Assembly (NCBI GenBank): GCA_024803745.1
Contig: JANJXV010000020.1
Location: 17,958,777-18,022,776, forward strand
Origin: Megascapheus bottae
Taxonomy: Eukaryota; Chordata; Mammalia; Rodentia; Geomyidae
Length of the DNA stretch: 64,000 nt
Reading direction: 5' to 3'
How positions within the stretch are numbered: position 1 is the first letter of the stretch; every line of letters begins with the position of its first letter. The notes beneath the pieces were generated by a model that made no database searches, had not been told where the DNA came from, and saw only the letters and a program-made list of their open reading frames with translations. The position numbers and the translations under genes were made by a program. This document shows, in pieces, positions 21,791 through 32,215 of this stretch.

Positions 21791-23354
21791 TTTATTGCTT
21801 TTGCCCTCTACTTTTCTTTGGCATCAACTTTGCTTTAAGGAACTAGTCCTGTATGTTTGACATGGATTTGATTCTTCTCTTACACCTTTGATGTCACATG
21901 ACCAGACATGGTAGATGGGAGTCTGCCTAGGCACACAGATTAATCCATGGAGAGGCATATCATCATGAAACCTGCTACACATTTTAGAAAAGAGATGCTT
22001 TATATTTTATCTCTAGTATTGCTAAACTGGTAGACTGCAATTTAACAATCTTTGTTGGATCTTTGTGTTGAAACTATTTAAAGAAAGTAGAAAGTAAGAA
22101 TGGAGGGACAGAGACACCTGAATTTTTACCTGAGGTAGATTTCTGGGCTTCAGAATTCTGGGGAACAAAAATTCTACCTTTGGCTGGGTGGAATGAAGTT
22201 CTGTTGTTTCTGACCAAAATACTCTGGTCATAATTACTGGTCAATATTCTATAAAAGAGAATTGCTAATGAAGCTCCCCCAAATCACACTAAGGAATCAG
22301 AGCCTAGTGTACTGTGTGTTTAGATGAATTTTCATTTTCTGAAGGACAATCCACATGCAATCTTACCTCCTGAGGTGACAGGGGTGCCGATGTTTCTTAC
22401 TTTAGATAAAGAGGAAATACTTGGAAAGGTGGAAGTGTTCTTCCTCTCTCATGGGTCTGAAGGTTAAGCCTTCATCTTTGTTCACAACTTAGATTTGAGA
22501 AAAACAAAAAGTAAGAGCAAGACAAGAGAAACATTGCACTTTCTGCAAGGTTTATGAAGTGCTTATTCTGTAGAATGCCCAATATTTTATAGAAGACATT
22601 GATTTATAAATGATGGTGAAGTATTTTTAAGCATTTATCCCACTTGAAACTTTGAAATTTAAACTATATTTTAATTAGGTAGGAGAAAATGGTCCTAGGA
22701 AAATTTGTTAAATTGAGGCTGTGACCCCTCTCTTATCTTTTATCTGAATTTGCTATTTCCATTCCTTGGTTTGTGTTGACTGTTCCATCTGTTAAGACTT
22801 TTTGCCCAGGGTTAATGATTTGGTTATGGAGGTCTGGAGTCAGGGGTCTGGAAAGGGATCATTTGAGCTGGGATAAAGTTAGGCTTCCTTTTGCCTCTTT
22901 CCTGTGTTTCAGTTAGAAATTGTGAAACTGAGCCCTGTTTTTGATTGGCCTCAATTGTTCCCTGTATAAGCAGGAAACAACTAAGTACTGGACGTGGTGG
23001 ACAGAGGAGTGATGCTAATTAGCTCAGATGGGAATTGAGCGTAGGATCTTGGCATCATTAGCATCACCTTCTATCCACCTGAGCAAACTAGATGTAGAGT
23101 GACAAATGAGAAGCTGGCAGGTCCAGCCTTTATTTTGGCAACAGAACTTGCCTACATCAGTGTCATATTGCATCTGCACAGGGTGGAGATGAAGCCCATA
23201 ACCTCATTCCATCATTCCTCACACCTGCCCTCTCACTCCCCTACAAGTGAATATTACCAATAAATTAAAGTTGCTTTTTGGAAGGGATAACCTTCCTCTT
23301 TAAAAAGGCAGACTTTCCTGCTTTATATGTTTTATTGTATTAAATAAATATTCT
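21791..23354. other. Unique intergenic DNA
   Basis: No repeat identity. Contains a GATTGG...CTGTATAAG arrangement near 22945-22970 that resembles CCAAT and TATA spacing, and a perfect 11-bp inverted repeat at 23009-23067. Confidence 0.45.
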
Positions 23355-23735
23355 AGGTCTTAAGGGTTGAATTGTACTCCCTCACGATGTGATGACTCTA
23401 TGTGACTATAGGTGGAGACAGGCCCTTTTTCAAATCAGGGGGTTGGTACTGCAATATGACTAGTATAATTACAAGAATGAAGATTTTGATGCAGGCATGT
23501 ATAAAGGGGTGATGCCAAGAGATAGGAGGCAGATTGGTAGTTAGTGGCTCAGGGGTATGATCTGAGTTGCTTCCTTTCACAGTCCTCAGAAGGAGTCAGT
23601 ATTACACATAGCTTGATTGCAGACTTTCACGGTTCTAAACTGTCAGACAATACATTTCTTTAAGCCATGAGTGCCATACATTTGAAGATGGTCCCAGAAA
23701 CCAGCATTTTGTGTCCTATAGTAAGGATATTTCAA
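23355..23735 (+). mobile_element. MLT1-type (MaLR) LTR
   Basis: GGGTTGAATTGTACTCCC at the left, CAATATGACTAGTATAATTAC in the middle, and TTTCTTTAAGCCATGAGTG at the right follow MLT1 LTR order. It is a non-coding remnant with no internal retroviral genes. Confidence 0.65.
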
Positions 23736-23934
23736 TGAATCTGTCTCAGAAGCAGTTGCTGCATTCTCATTTAAACTCCAGAAGCTTATGGATGGGTAGA
23801 TACATAGGTATCTAATAGAAAAGTTTGGATCCTAGCCCACATGTTTTACTCCAAGTTGAGTCATTTCTTTTTATCTCTGAAACAAAACTTCAGGAAGCTA
23901 AGGGGAAATGATTATTTTCCTCAGAGAGAAAAGA

Positions 23935-24590
23935 TATAAACATTTTGAAAGAGTACAAATAAAAGATAATGGTGTAAAGACTCATGTACCTGCCACAGAA
24001 ATATAACAAATGTTAATGTATTGCTGCATTTCTTTCAGATCATTTTTATCAAAGAAATAAATCATTACTGATAATTCGCTTATGCTGTTCTAGATCATTC
24101 ACTCTCTTCCTCCCAAAAGGCAAACACTACTATTAATTTGGCTTAGATTCACTTTACATTTGACTATTTTCACTGCATATATATTTAACCATAAATAATA
24201 TATTTTGTGTGCTCTTACAAAACAACATAAATGGTATAATACTTCTGTCACTCTGTGATCTTCTTTCACTTAGCATTTAGAGTATATGTGCGTGAACATA
24301 CAGAGAGGAGCTGGCCTACTTTAGCTGCTCAAAAGTATCCTGTGATATTTATTGCCTAGTAAAAGTAAATCTGCACAGTCATGCTGCAATGGTAATTCCT
24401 GAGCTTCTCTATAGGGATGCAAAAGTTTTCTTAAAGTGAATAAGTGTAGAAGTCCAGTTGGCTGGTTGCAGATTGCAGCTTTCGCTAAATATTGCCAAAT
24501 TGATCTTTGGGTTGGTTGTGCCTACTTGAGAAATATGTGAGAATTAGTTTCCCCACATCCTTCATACTGCCAGACTTCAGGGTTTTTTTC
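23935..24590. mobile_element. Old L1M-like fragment
   Basis: TTTTCACTGCATATATATTTAACC, ATTGCCAAATTGATCTTTGG and CCCCACATCCTTCATACTGCC recall an old mammalian L1 3' region. By-eye identification only. Confidence 0.4.
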
Positions 24591-24639
24591 TTTTTTTTCT
24601 TTTCTCTTCACTTCGATGCTATTTTTAATAATGTATGTC

Positions 24640-24844
24640 ATTACTGAACTTATGGGCCCTGCCATCTGACTTGGCTTTTGTTACTCACCACTGGAAATTG
24701 AATCACTTGAGTCATGCTTCCAGTTAGGCATTCTTGGCTAATAATTGGCGGTGGAGTCTCACAGACTTGCAGCTGCCTTTGTACCTCAAACCTCTAGATC
24801 TCAGTTTTCTGAGTTGCTAGAATTACAAGCATGTTAACTGGTTA
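24640..24844 (-). mobile_element. B1-type composite SINE, old
   Basis: GGTGGAGTCTCACAGACTTGC, then B1-like TTTTCTGAGTTGCTAGAATTACAAGC. Confidence 0.65.
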
Positions 24845-24850
24845 GGAATT

Positions 24851-24895
24851 CTTTCTTCCTTCCTCCCTTCCTCCCTTCCTTCCTTCCTTCTTTCC

Positions 24896-24955
<60 letters not shown>

Positions 24956-24980
24956 TTCTCTCTCACTCTCTTTCTTTAAT
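24851..24980. repeat. (CTTC)n(CT)n pyrimidine microsatellite
   Basis: CTTC blocks, then about 25 uninterrupted CT units (about 24900-24950), then mixed CT and CTTT. Confidence 0.97.
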
Positions 24981-24989
24981 TTTATTTAT

Positions 24990-25244
24990 TTATGTTTTGG
25001 ATTGGTCATGGGGCTTGAACTCAGGGGCTGGCCACCCTTGTTTTTTTTGGCAAGGCTAGAGCTCTACCATTTTGAGCCACAGCATTACTTTGCGGTTTTT
25101 CTTTTTCTTTCTTTCTTTATTTGTGTGTGATTGGAGATCAGAGTTTTGCAGACTTTTCTGCGTAGGCTGACTTTAAATTGAGATCCTCAGATCTGTCTCC
25201 TAAGTAGTTAGGATTATAGGCATAAGTCACCCAGCACCTGGCAG
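24990..25244 (-). mobile_element. B1-type composite SINE
   Basis: ATGGGGCTTGAACTCAGGGG, a CTTT-expanded linker, then TAAGTAGTTAGGATTATAGGC, ending CAGCACCTGGC. Confidence 0.78.
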
Positions 25245-25337
25245 AATTTTTATTTTTAACATGACTTAAACATATTGGGGTTATGAGAGTATCTTTTTAT
25301 AAATGAAAATAATTCCACTAAAAAACAATGTCAAGGG

Positions 25338-25374
25338 TCCAGGTGCATGGCCTAGTGGTAAGAGTGCTTGCCTA
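25338..25374 (+). mobile_element. IDL-Geo-type SINE, left piece (split by L1)
   Basis: GTCCAGGTGCATGGCCTAGTGG to TTGCCTA. The A-box region is here; the B box and right monomer lie about 2.1 kb away at 27500-27610. The split point falls within the duplication AAGAGTGCTTGCCTA (25360-25374). Confidence 0.9.
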
Positions 25375-26391
25375 TGCCATACAAAAGCTCTGCAGTTTAA
25401 TGCAGTCCCACTTATCCAGCCTTTCTCTGATTTGTTGTGATTCTTGGTCCTTACTGAGAAACTTTCTACCTGTGCCAAGGAGGCCTAGTGTATCTCCTAT
25501 TCCTTCTTATAGAGTTTTCAGAGTGTCGGCTTTTACCTCCAAGTCTTTGATCCATTTGGAGTTAATTCTAGTGCAGGGTGACAAAGAAGGATCGAACTTT
25601 AGTTTTCTGCATGTGCTTAACCAGTTCTGCTAGCACCACTTGTTGAAGAGGCTATCTTTCTTCCATTCTATTTTTTTTGGCTCCCTTGTCAAAGATTAGG
25701 TGGCCATAGGTCTGTGGTTTAATATCTGGGTCTTCAGTTCTATTCCATTGGTCTTCAGGCCTGTTCTTGTGTCAGTACCAAGCTGTTTTGATAATTATAG
25801 CTCTGTAATAGAATCTAAAGTTTGGAATTGAAATTCCTCCGGCGCTGTTCTTTCTGCTAAGAAGTATTTTTGCTATATGGGGTCTTTTATTATTCCATAT
25901 GAAATTTTGGAGTGCCTCTTCTATTTCTTTAAAGAATGACATTGGGATATTGATGGGTATTGCATTGAATTTGTAGATAGCCCTTGGCAAGATTGTCATT
26001 TTCACGATGTTGATTCTTCCAATCCAGGAGCATGGGAGGTTTTTCCATTTCCTCAGTTCTGCTTTAATTTCCTTTTTCAGGGTTTTAAAGTTTCCATCAA
26101 AAAGCTCCTTTACATTCTTAGTTAAGGTAATTCCTAGGTACTTTATTTTCTTTGAGGCTATTGCAAAAGGAGTTGCTTTCCTGATTGTTGCCTCATTCCT
26201 CTCACTGTTGGCATAGAGGAAGGCAGTTGATTTTTGAGGGTTAATTTTATAGCCTGCTACCTTTCCAAAGTTTTGAATCAGCTCAAGGAGCTTGGGAGTA
26301 GAGTCTATAGGATTCTTTAAATAGAGGATCATGTCATCTGCAAAGAGGTAAAGTTTTACTTCCCCTTTCCCTATTTGGATCCCCTTTATGC
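25375..26391 (-). mobile_element. L1 ORF2 segment, inverted 5' part of a twin-primed insertion
   Basis: Encodes, on the minus strand, the second half of an L1 reverse transcriptase. A LFADDM active-site motif (FADD codons at 26344-26333) is followed by [20 protein letters not shown] and [24 protein letters not shown]-to-TGA change stops the frame near 25772. The left end, in L1 terms, is the point where the direct segment begins (GCTTTTGTATGGC / AAGGACATAG). So this is the inverted 5' half of the same L1 insertion, not a separate element. Frames read antisense across it are meaningless. Confidence 0.93.
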
Positions 26392-27441
26392 TTAAGGACA
26401 TAGCTAGTAAACTAATTAGGAAGACTACAGAGTGGGAGAAGGTCTTCACCAACCATACAACAGACAAGGTCTATAGACACATGAAGAAATGCTCAACATC
26501 TCTGGTCATAAAAGAAATGCAAATCAAAACAACTCTAAGATTCCACCTCACTCCAGTTAGAATGGCCAGGATCAAGAAAACTAATAACAACAGATGCTGG
26601 AGGGGATGTGGTCAGGAGGGATCACTACTACACTGTTGGTGGGAATGCATACTCGTTCAACCACTATGGAAAGGAGTATGGCAATTCCTCAAAAGACTAA
26701 ACATAGAGCTCCCCTATGACCCAGAAATTCCACTACTTGGCATTTACCCAATTGTCCAGAAACAAGGACATACTAAATCCACCAGCACAAAAATGTTCAT
26801 TGCAGCACTATTTACCATAGTAAAGATATGGAACCACACAGATGTCCCTCAGTTGATGAGTGGATCAACAAGATGTGGTATTTGTACACAATGGAATTCT
26901 ATGCTGCTGTCAGAAAGAATGACATCACCCCATTTGTTAGGAAATGGAAAGACAGAAAAGATCATATTAAGTGAAGTAAGCCAGACTCAAAGGAACTTAG
27001 GCTCAATGGTTTCCCTCATTTGTCATAATCAGTAGAAACCTTGGGCTCTCCTAACAGAGATTTGTAATAGAGCAAAACCTTGATACAAAAGGCCACATAG
27101 TAGGACGCTGAATGAAAGGATCTCTAGGATATAGAAACATAAGCCATATAATGAATGATTGTTGTTCTTAAGGTACTGTGTTGTCTCTCATCTCTTTTGC
27201 TATCCCTTGGTTATCTCATATTGTTACAGTATCTCACTTTGTTACCTGATATATCGGATATATTTGTATTTGGTTATTTGAAATTGGATAGGGAACGGGG
27301 GAAAACAAGGTGAGGGGTGGGGGTGGGGGGAGGAAAATGGGGACCAAGACATGTAAAAGGGTATCAATGTATGTGAATTAATGCACCATCTATCTGGCAA
27401 ATATCATGTACCCCTTCTATTAATTACAATAAAAATATATG

Positions 27442-27444
<3 letters not shown>
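26392..27444 (+). mobile_element. L1 3' segment (ORF2 C-terminus and 3' UTR), direct part of the same insertion
   Basis: Starts AAGGACATAGCTAGTAAAC. It encodes [20 protein letters not shown], the [18 protein letters not shown] zinc-knuckle-like motif and LPYDPEIPLLGIYP. It ends with a G-rich 3' UTR and TTACAATAAAAAT. Compared with the L1 at 57909 it lacks about 135 bases of ORF2 (between ACAGACAAGG and TCTATAGACAC) in frame. It shifts frame near 26840 (MSGSTRCGICTQWNSM instead of the DEW...LWYLYTMEF phase). Confidence 0.93.

Positions 27445-27484
<40 letters not shown>
27444..27484. repeat. (CA)n at the L1 3' tail
   Basis: About 20 CA units between the L1 tail (ATATGAAA) and the second copy of the target-site duplication, so it arose inside the insertion. 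Confidence 0.95.
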
Positions 27485-27486
<2 letters not shown>

Positions 27487-27620
27487 GAGTGCTTGCCTAG
27501 CATACATGAAGCCCTGGGTTCAATTCCTCAGTATCACATACACAGAAAAAGCCTGAAGAGGTGCTGTGGCTCTCTAGCCTTGAAAAAGCCCAAGGCTTTG
27601 CACAGGCTGACAAAAAAAGC
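27485..27620 (+). mobile_element. IDL-Geo-type SINE, right piece (split by L1)
   Basis: Begins with the duplicated AAGAGTGCTTGCCTA (27485-27499), then GGGTTCAATTCC (B box) and a shortened right monomer ending CACAGGCTGACAAAAAA. Continues the element begun at 25338. Confidence 0.88.
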
Positions 27621-27799
27621 AAACAATGTCAAAAGTGAACTAAAATCTGATGTGAGTCTACAGGAGATCATGCTTCAAATGCAGCTATAAACGTTTCAGT
27701 CTCAGCTTTGCATCTGACTGCTCCAAAATTTTTACCTGATATTGCTCAGCAGGACTGTTTGCACTCTACTTCTTATACTGTGTCCTACCTGGGTTTGGT

Positions 27800-28225
27800 T
27801 TTATTTATTTTTTAATAATTATTTAAAGATGATGTACAGAGGGGTTACAGTAACATAAGTCAGGTAATGAGTACATTTCCTTTTCGACTAGTTCCACCCC
27901 TCCATCATTTTCTTCCAGGTTTCCCCTTCACCCCAAGTTGCATAGTTCATTTTCAACATAGTGTCTAGTGAGCATCACTGCTGCATTTGTTCACTCTTTG
28001 TCCCACCATTTCTATGTTCCTCCTTACCTTCGCCCAAATAAATAAACTTACATACAAGACAAATGTAGAAAAAAACATCAGCAAAGGAGAAAAGAAAATA
28101 AAAGCCAAGACAAAATTAAACCTCTTGCTTCCATTTCTTGGAGTTCGTTTTGAGAAATATCATTTCACATGATCATTTGCACATAGCCACTGAGCCTTTG
28201 TGATGCTCTCCTAAGAATATCTTCC
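27800..28225 (-). mobile_element. L1 3' end, older subfamily
   Basis: TGATGTACAGAGGGGTTACAG at the 3' terminus, then CCCACCATTTCTATGTTCC and GCTTCCATTTCTTGGAG. The poly(A) side is at the left (T/A-rich 27795-27830). It meets the next, plus-strand L1 head to head. Confidence 0.75.
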
Positions 28226-28745
28226 TTTGAACATAGAGTCCATGGTTTCCTTCATTTTTCACAATTAATATGTGTCTACATTTCTCCTAGCAGAGGATCA
28301 CATTAGCTCAAAAGCTATGTGAATATGGCCATATAGGATGAGCTAAGTGAAATGATCTCCAAGATAATGAAACAAGAGATTGTTGTTTTTAATGTACTAT
28401 GTGAACTTATTTCTTTCTTCTTTTGGGTTTTTTTGGGAGGGTTATCATCTATTGTTGTTGTATCTGACTTTGGTACCTGATGTAATGCATATACATTTAT
28501 TTGTTAATCTGAAACCGAAAAGGGAAGGGGAAAACAAGGTGATAAAGTACAGAGGGTGAACCAATGTGACAGTGATATTCACAGAAATGAACTTTACAAC
28601 TTGGGAGGCGGTGAGGGGAGGGAAAAGGGGAGAAAAACAAGGGAAGGGGTAACAATGTTCAGGATGTAATATACTCACTACCTTATGAATGTAACTGTAA
28701 CCCCTCTAAAAATCAACCTGACAATAAAATGAAATTTAAAAAGAA
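28226..28745 (+). mobile_element. L1 3' end (head-to-head with the preceding one)
   Basis: CATGGTTTCCTTCATTTTTCAC (distal ORF2 and stop region) through the UTR G-rich tract to TGACAATAAAATG. Diverged from the young copies by many substitutions and an insertion around 28530-28610 (GTGAACCAATGTGACAGTG). Confidence 0.8.
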
Positions 28746-28761
28746 TATCCTTCATTGATCC

Positions 28762-29000
28762 AGGTACTGATGAGGGCTTATGCCTGTAATCCTAGCTACT
28801 CAAGAAGCTGAGATCTGAGGACTGCAGTTCAAAGCCAATGTGGGCAGAAAAATCTGTGAGACTTGCTCTCCAATCAAACACCAGAAAACCTGAAGTGGTT
28901 CAAGTGATAGATAAGTAGCCTTGAGTAAAAGAAACTCAAAGACAGTGCCTAGGCCCAGAGTTCAAGCCCCTTGACTGGCAAAATAAAAGAAAAGCAAAGG
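28762..29000 (+). mobile_element. B1-type composite SINE
   Basis: CTGTAATCCTAGCTACTCAAG, GTGAGACTTGCTCTCCAATC, AGAGTTCAAGCCCC, and an A-rich tail. Confidence 0.83.
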
Positions 29001-30790
29001 AAAGACAAGATTATCCTCCTTTAGTCTCACTGCATGAATATCTAGACTCCTGTACAATTTATCATGTCCCAGCATATTTTTTGTCCTTTACCATCTACTG
29101 TGTCTACTTGTGTAGATTTTTAGGCACATTTTAGTTAGCACAAGTGAGAGAAACTGTTCAAACATTTTGTAACACCATGTGTTAACACTGAAAAAAAACA
29201 CCAGTTCACTGAGTATGCAGATATTTCAAGTAACAAATTTTATTAATGGAATAAAATCACATTCATTAATATAACCACCAGTCTTGTAGAATAGTTTTTA
29301 AATACCACAATGCTTTCAAGCTCATTTGATGAGTATAATTTTCCAAAATTCCAATTTTCACTTGAAACCTTGAATTTTATCATTGGCAATAGATATTGTT
29401 AATTATCAGTTGTTTTCCTTGAAGTGTCAAACTTGTTACAGTTATTTTTGAATGAAACATTTGCCCAATGCCATACACTGAAAGTTAAGAATTTTTCTAC
29501 CAGTCATTCTTTCTGTGTTCTGCAGAAGTAATATTCGTTTCACAATTTAAACACCTGAACAATGGCTTTTCCTCCAGACTACTTGAATACTTCAGTATGT
29601 AGCAGAAAATGCTTTAATCATGTTTCCCTTTTTGCCGCCTGAATATTAAAAAGATATATATTCCAGGTTGGTTGATATTTAATAAGATTAATAATACCAC
29701 TTCATAAGGTCATTCTAAGCAAAACTGGCTTTGAGGGACTGAGTGATGTGAGTATGTTTTGTGTTCTGTAAATACATATGAAAACTGCAGAATCTTCTGC
29801 ATATGAAATCTCCATGAACTATGATTGTTCAAACTCTAGAAGATCTTCAGACGACACAAAATCATAACCATAAGCTAATCCCAGCTGTTAGATAAAGTAA
29901 TTACTTGTAAAACCACTATGGTGACAAACTTGCAATTTGTTTTCTCTAATCCATACCCAACAATAGGCCCATGGTCTTGCTTTCTTAGAGCATTCATTAG
30001 GACATGCTCACAACTGTAAACACGTAGCTCAGATTCTTTCAAGAGTCTTTCTCAAGGGTCTGGGATCCATTCCTCAGAAAAGGAGGTTAGAGCCTGTGTC
30101 CTGGTTTCTAGGGAAGGAGAGAACTTCAATTTGGATAGCGTGTAGGTAGCAGTCACAGCTAGCTGATCATAATTGCACCGATCAGAGCCTTCTCTCTCTC
30201 TCTCTTTTTTAATTTCTATGTCTCTGCATGGCATGAGACAGATCACAGGACTCCTTCCTACAGTCCTTTGGCTAGGAATGAACTGCTGTTACAATGTCAT
30301 TCAGAATATGACTTCCGAGCTGAGCTTTTGTTAAGTCTTTATTTTATTTTTTTCCATGTGAATGAACAAAACTGTCAGGAGTGGACTGTAGGATCCTTCA
30401 AGTGACAGTTCAAAGCAGCTTCCATTCTGTCTGGCAGCCTCAAGGGTGATCTTTGATTCAAGCGCCACTTCTCCGGAAGGCAGACTTGTAGCCAAAAACA
30501 CCAGGAGCATCAGAGAGCACAATAGCCATGGCTTTTACTTAAGGAGAACTTATGTGAGGCACAACCATTCCACACAGCCTACACCATTTTTAGAAGACAT
30601 GGCTCAATGACGAGCCCTGAGAACTCTATATGACTCTACGTACCCTGAAACTATTCTCACCCAGGCCAGAGGGGAGCATCCCTTGTGATTCAGAGAAAAA
30701 TCCTGATTGTCTCAGGCTGAAAGACTCTGCATTGCACGGCATGCTGGATATGTTTATTTGTGATATATATAGCTTGTGAAGAATTTTTAT
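29001..30790. other. Unique intergenic DNA
   Basis: About 1.8 kb without recognisable repeats. A 63-codon minus-strand frame (30331-30522) begins MCSLMLLVFLATSLPSG, which looks like a signal peptide but has no family or exon context. Confidence 0.45.
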
Positions 30791-30794
30791 TTAG

Positions 30795-30997
30795 GGTACT
30801 GGAGTTTGATGTCAAAACCTCATGCTTACTTGACTTGGTTTTTCAACTGGTACCTCCAGTTCAGCTTTGTGTTGGTTATTTTAGAGATGGGAGTCTCAGA
30901 TGTTTTTGCTTGAGCTAGATTTGAACTGTGATAACTCATATTCTCAGCCTCCTGAGTTAATTAGTAGTTATAGGTGGGAGTTGTTGGTGCTTGGCTG
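30795..30997 (-). mobile_element. B1-type composite SINE, old
   Basis: GGTTATTTTAGAGATGGGAGTC and CTCCTGAGTTAATTAGTAGTTATAGG, ending GGTGCTTGGC. Confidence 0.68.
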
Positions 30998-31082
30998 TAC
31001 TATTTTGTTTGTTTTTCATTGATATTATTTATTTTAAAGTAATTTTGAAAATTTCTTGGCAGATTTTCTTTAGCCTATTTTT

Positions 31083-31190
31083 TCATCTATTTTATTGTAA
31101 TTAATAGAAGGGTTACATTATATTCGCCAGATCGAAGGTGCATTAATTCACATACATTGATACCCTTTCTCATGTCTTGGTTCTTTAGCC
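31083..31190 (-). mobile_element. Short L1 3'-end insertion
   Basis: Only the last about 100 bases of the L1 3' UTR. Perfect 17-bp flanking duplication TTCTTTAGCCTATTTTT at 31066-31082 and 31191-31207, so this is a complete, extremely 5'-truncated insertion. Confidence 0.9.
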
Positions 31191-31244
31191 TATTTTTAAT
31201 GTGACTGAAATTTCAGTATGTAAGCTCATTTTGAGTGATACTTC

Positions 31245-31435
31245 TTTTCCATTTTTTTTTTTTTTTTGCCAGTCCTGGGCTTGAGCTCAGGGCCTGAGCA
31301 CTGTCCTTGGACTTTCTCAAGTCTAGAGCTCTACCACTTGAGCCTCAGCACCACTTCCGGCTTTTTTCTATGTATGTGGTACCAAGGAATCGAACCCGGG
31401 TCTTCATGCATGCCACTAGGCCAAACTCCCGGCCC
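31245..31435 (-). mobile_element. IDL-Geo-type SINE
   Basis: Close to the copy at 34773, but lacks about 20 bases between CATGCATGC and ACTAGGCC. The B-box complement GGAATCGAACCCGGG is intact. TTCCATT on both sides is the probable duplication. Confidence 0.88.
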
Positions 31436-31484
31436 TTCCATTGGTTTTGTATCTATATCTATATATATATTTTTTCCTTTTCTT

Positions 31485-31697
31485 TTTCTTCTTTGTCAGA
31501 CCTGGGGCTTGAACTCAGGACCTAAAGCCGTCTCTGAGCTTTTATTTCTTAAGGCTAGTACTTTATCACTCCAGCCACTGCTCCACATGTGGTTTTAATG
31601 TTAAGAACATTCCTGTCTGGTCTGGCTTTGAACCTTGGTTTGCAGATCTCAACTTCCTGAGTAGCCAGGATCATTGACATGAGTCACCAGTGCCTGG
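31485..31697 (-). mobile_element. B1-type composite SINE
   Basis: CTTGAACTCAGGACCTAAAGC, TTCCTGAGTAGCCAGGATC, ACCAGTGCCTGG. Confidence 0.75.
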
Positions 31698-31985
31698 TTT
31701 GTCCACAGTTTCATAGAGGTGATTAATTTTTCCTATTCAAAACCAGTTTTCATATTGATGCATCTGTGGTTTGTTCCATGGCATCTGGAGAATTTTTACA
31801 GACTTTTCATGTGCATGCATGTATGTATATGTTTGTACATATAAATAGGCCTGTGTTTATGAATACATTATAAACAATTTTGGAATCTGGCTCATTAGGT
31901 AACCTCCGCTTTCATATATATTTTGGTATTGCATATAATAAAGCTCTTTGATGTATTTACTGTCATTACGATTTCTATTTTTAAA

Positions 31986-32215
31986 ACAGGGCCAGAATTT
32001 GGCCTAGTGGCAGAGTGCTTGCCTAATATTCATGAAGCTCTGAGTTCAATTCCTTGGTACCACATACATACATACATACATACATACATACATACATACA
32101 TACATAGAAAAAGCTGGATGTAGTGCCGTGGCCGAAAAGTGGTAGAGCCATAGTCTTGTGAAAGACCAAGGACAGTGCTCAGGCCCTGAGTTCAAGCTGA
32201 AGGACTGGCAAAAAT
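31986..32215 (+). mobile_element. IDL-Geo-type SINE with (CATA)n in the inter-monomer linker
   Basis: A-box region TGGCCTAGTGGCAGAGTGC and B box GAGTTCAATTCC. The linker CACATACATA has expanded to 11 or so CATA units at 32061-32106. The right monomer ends CCTGAGTTCAAGC. Confidence 0.88.
32061..32106. repeat. (CATA)n microsatellite inside a SINE
   Basis: Grown from the CACATACATAG linker normally present once in this SINE. Confidence 0.95.

Noticed and set aside
21497..21860. Frames of Pro/Ser or Lys/Glu/Gly repeats
   Set aside because: Translation of the CCTT pyrimidine tract; no start context or homologue.
22945..22975. CCAAT/TATA-like arrangement as a promoter
   Set aside because: Single weak matches in AT-rich DNA with no transcript or exon downstream; could also be part of an unrecognised LTR.
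26007..26216. Plus-strand frame in the RT region
   Set aside because: Antisense shadow of the inverted L1 ORF2.
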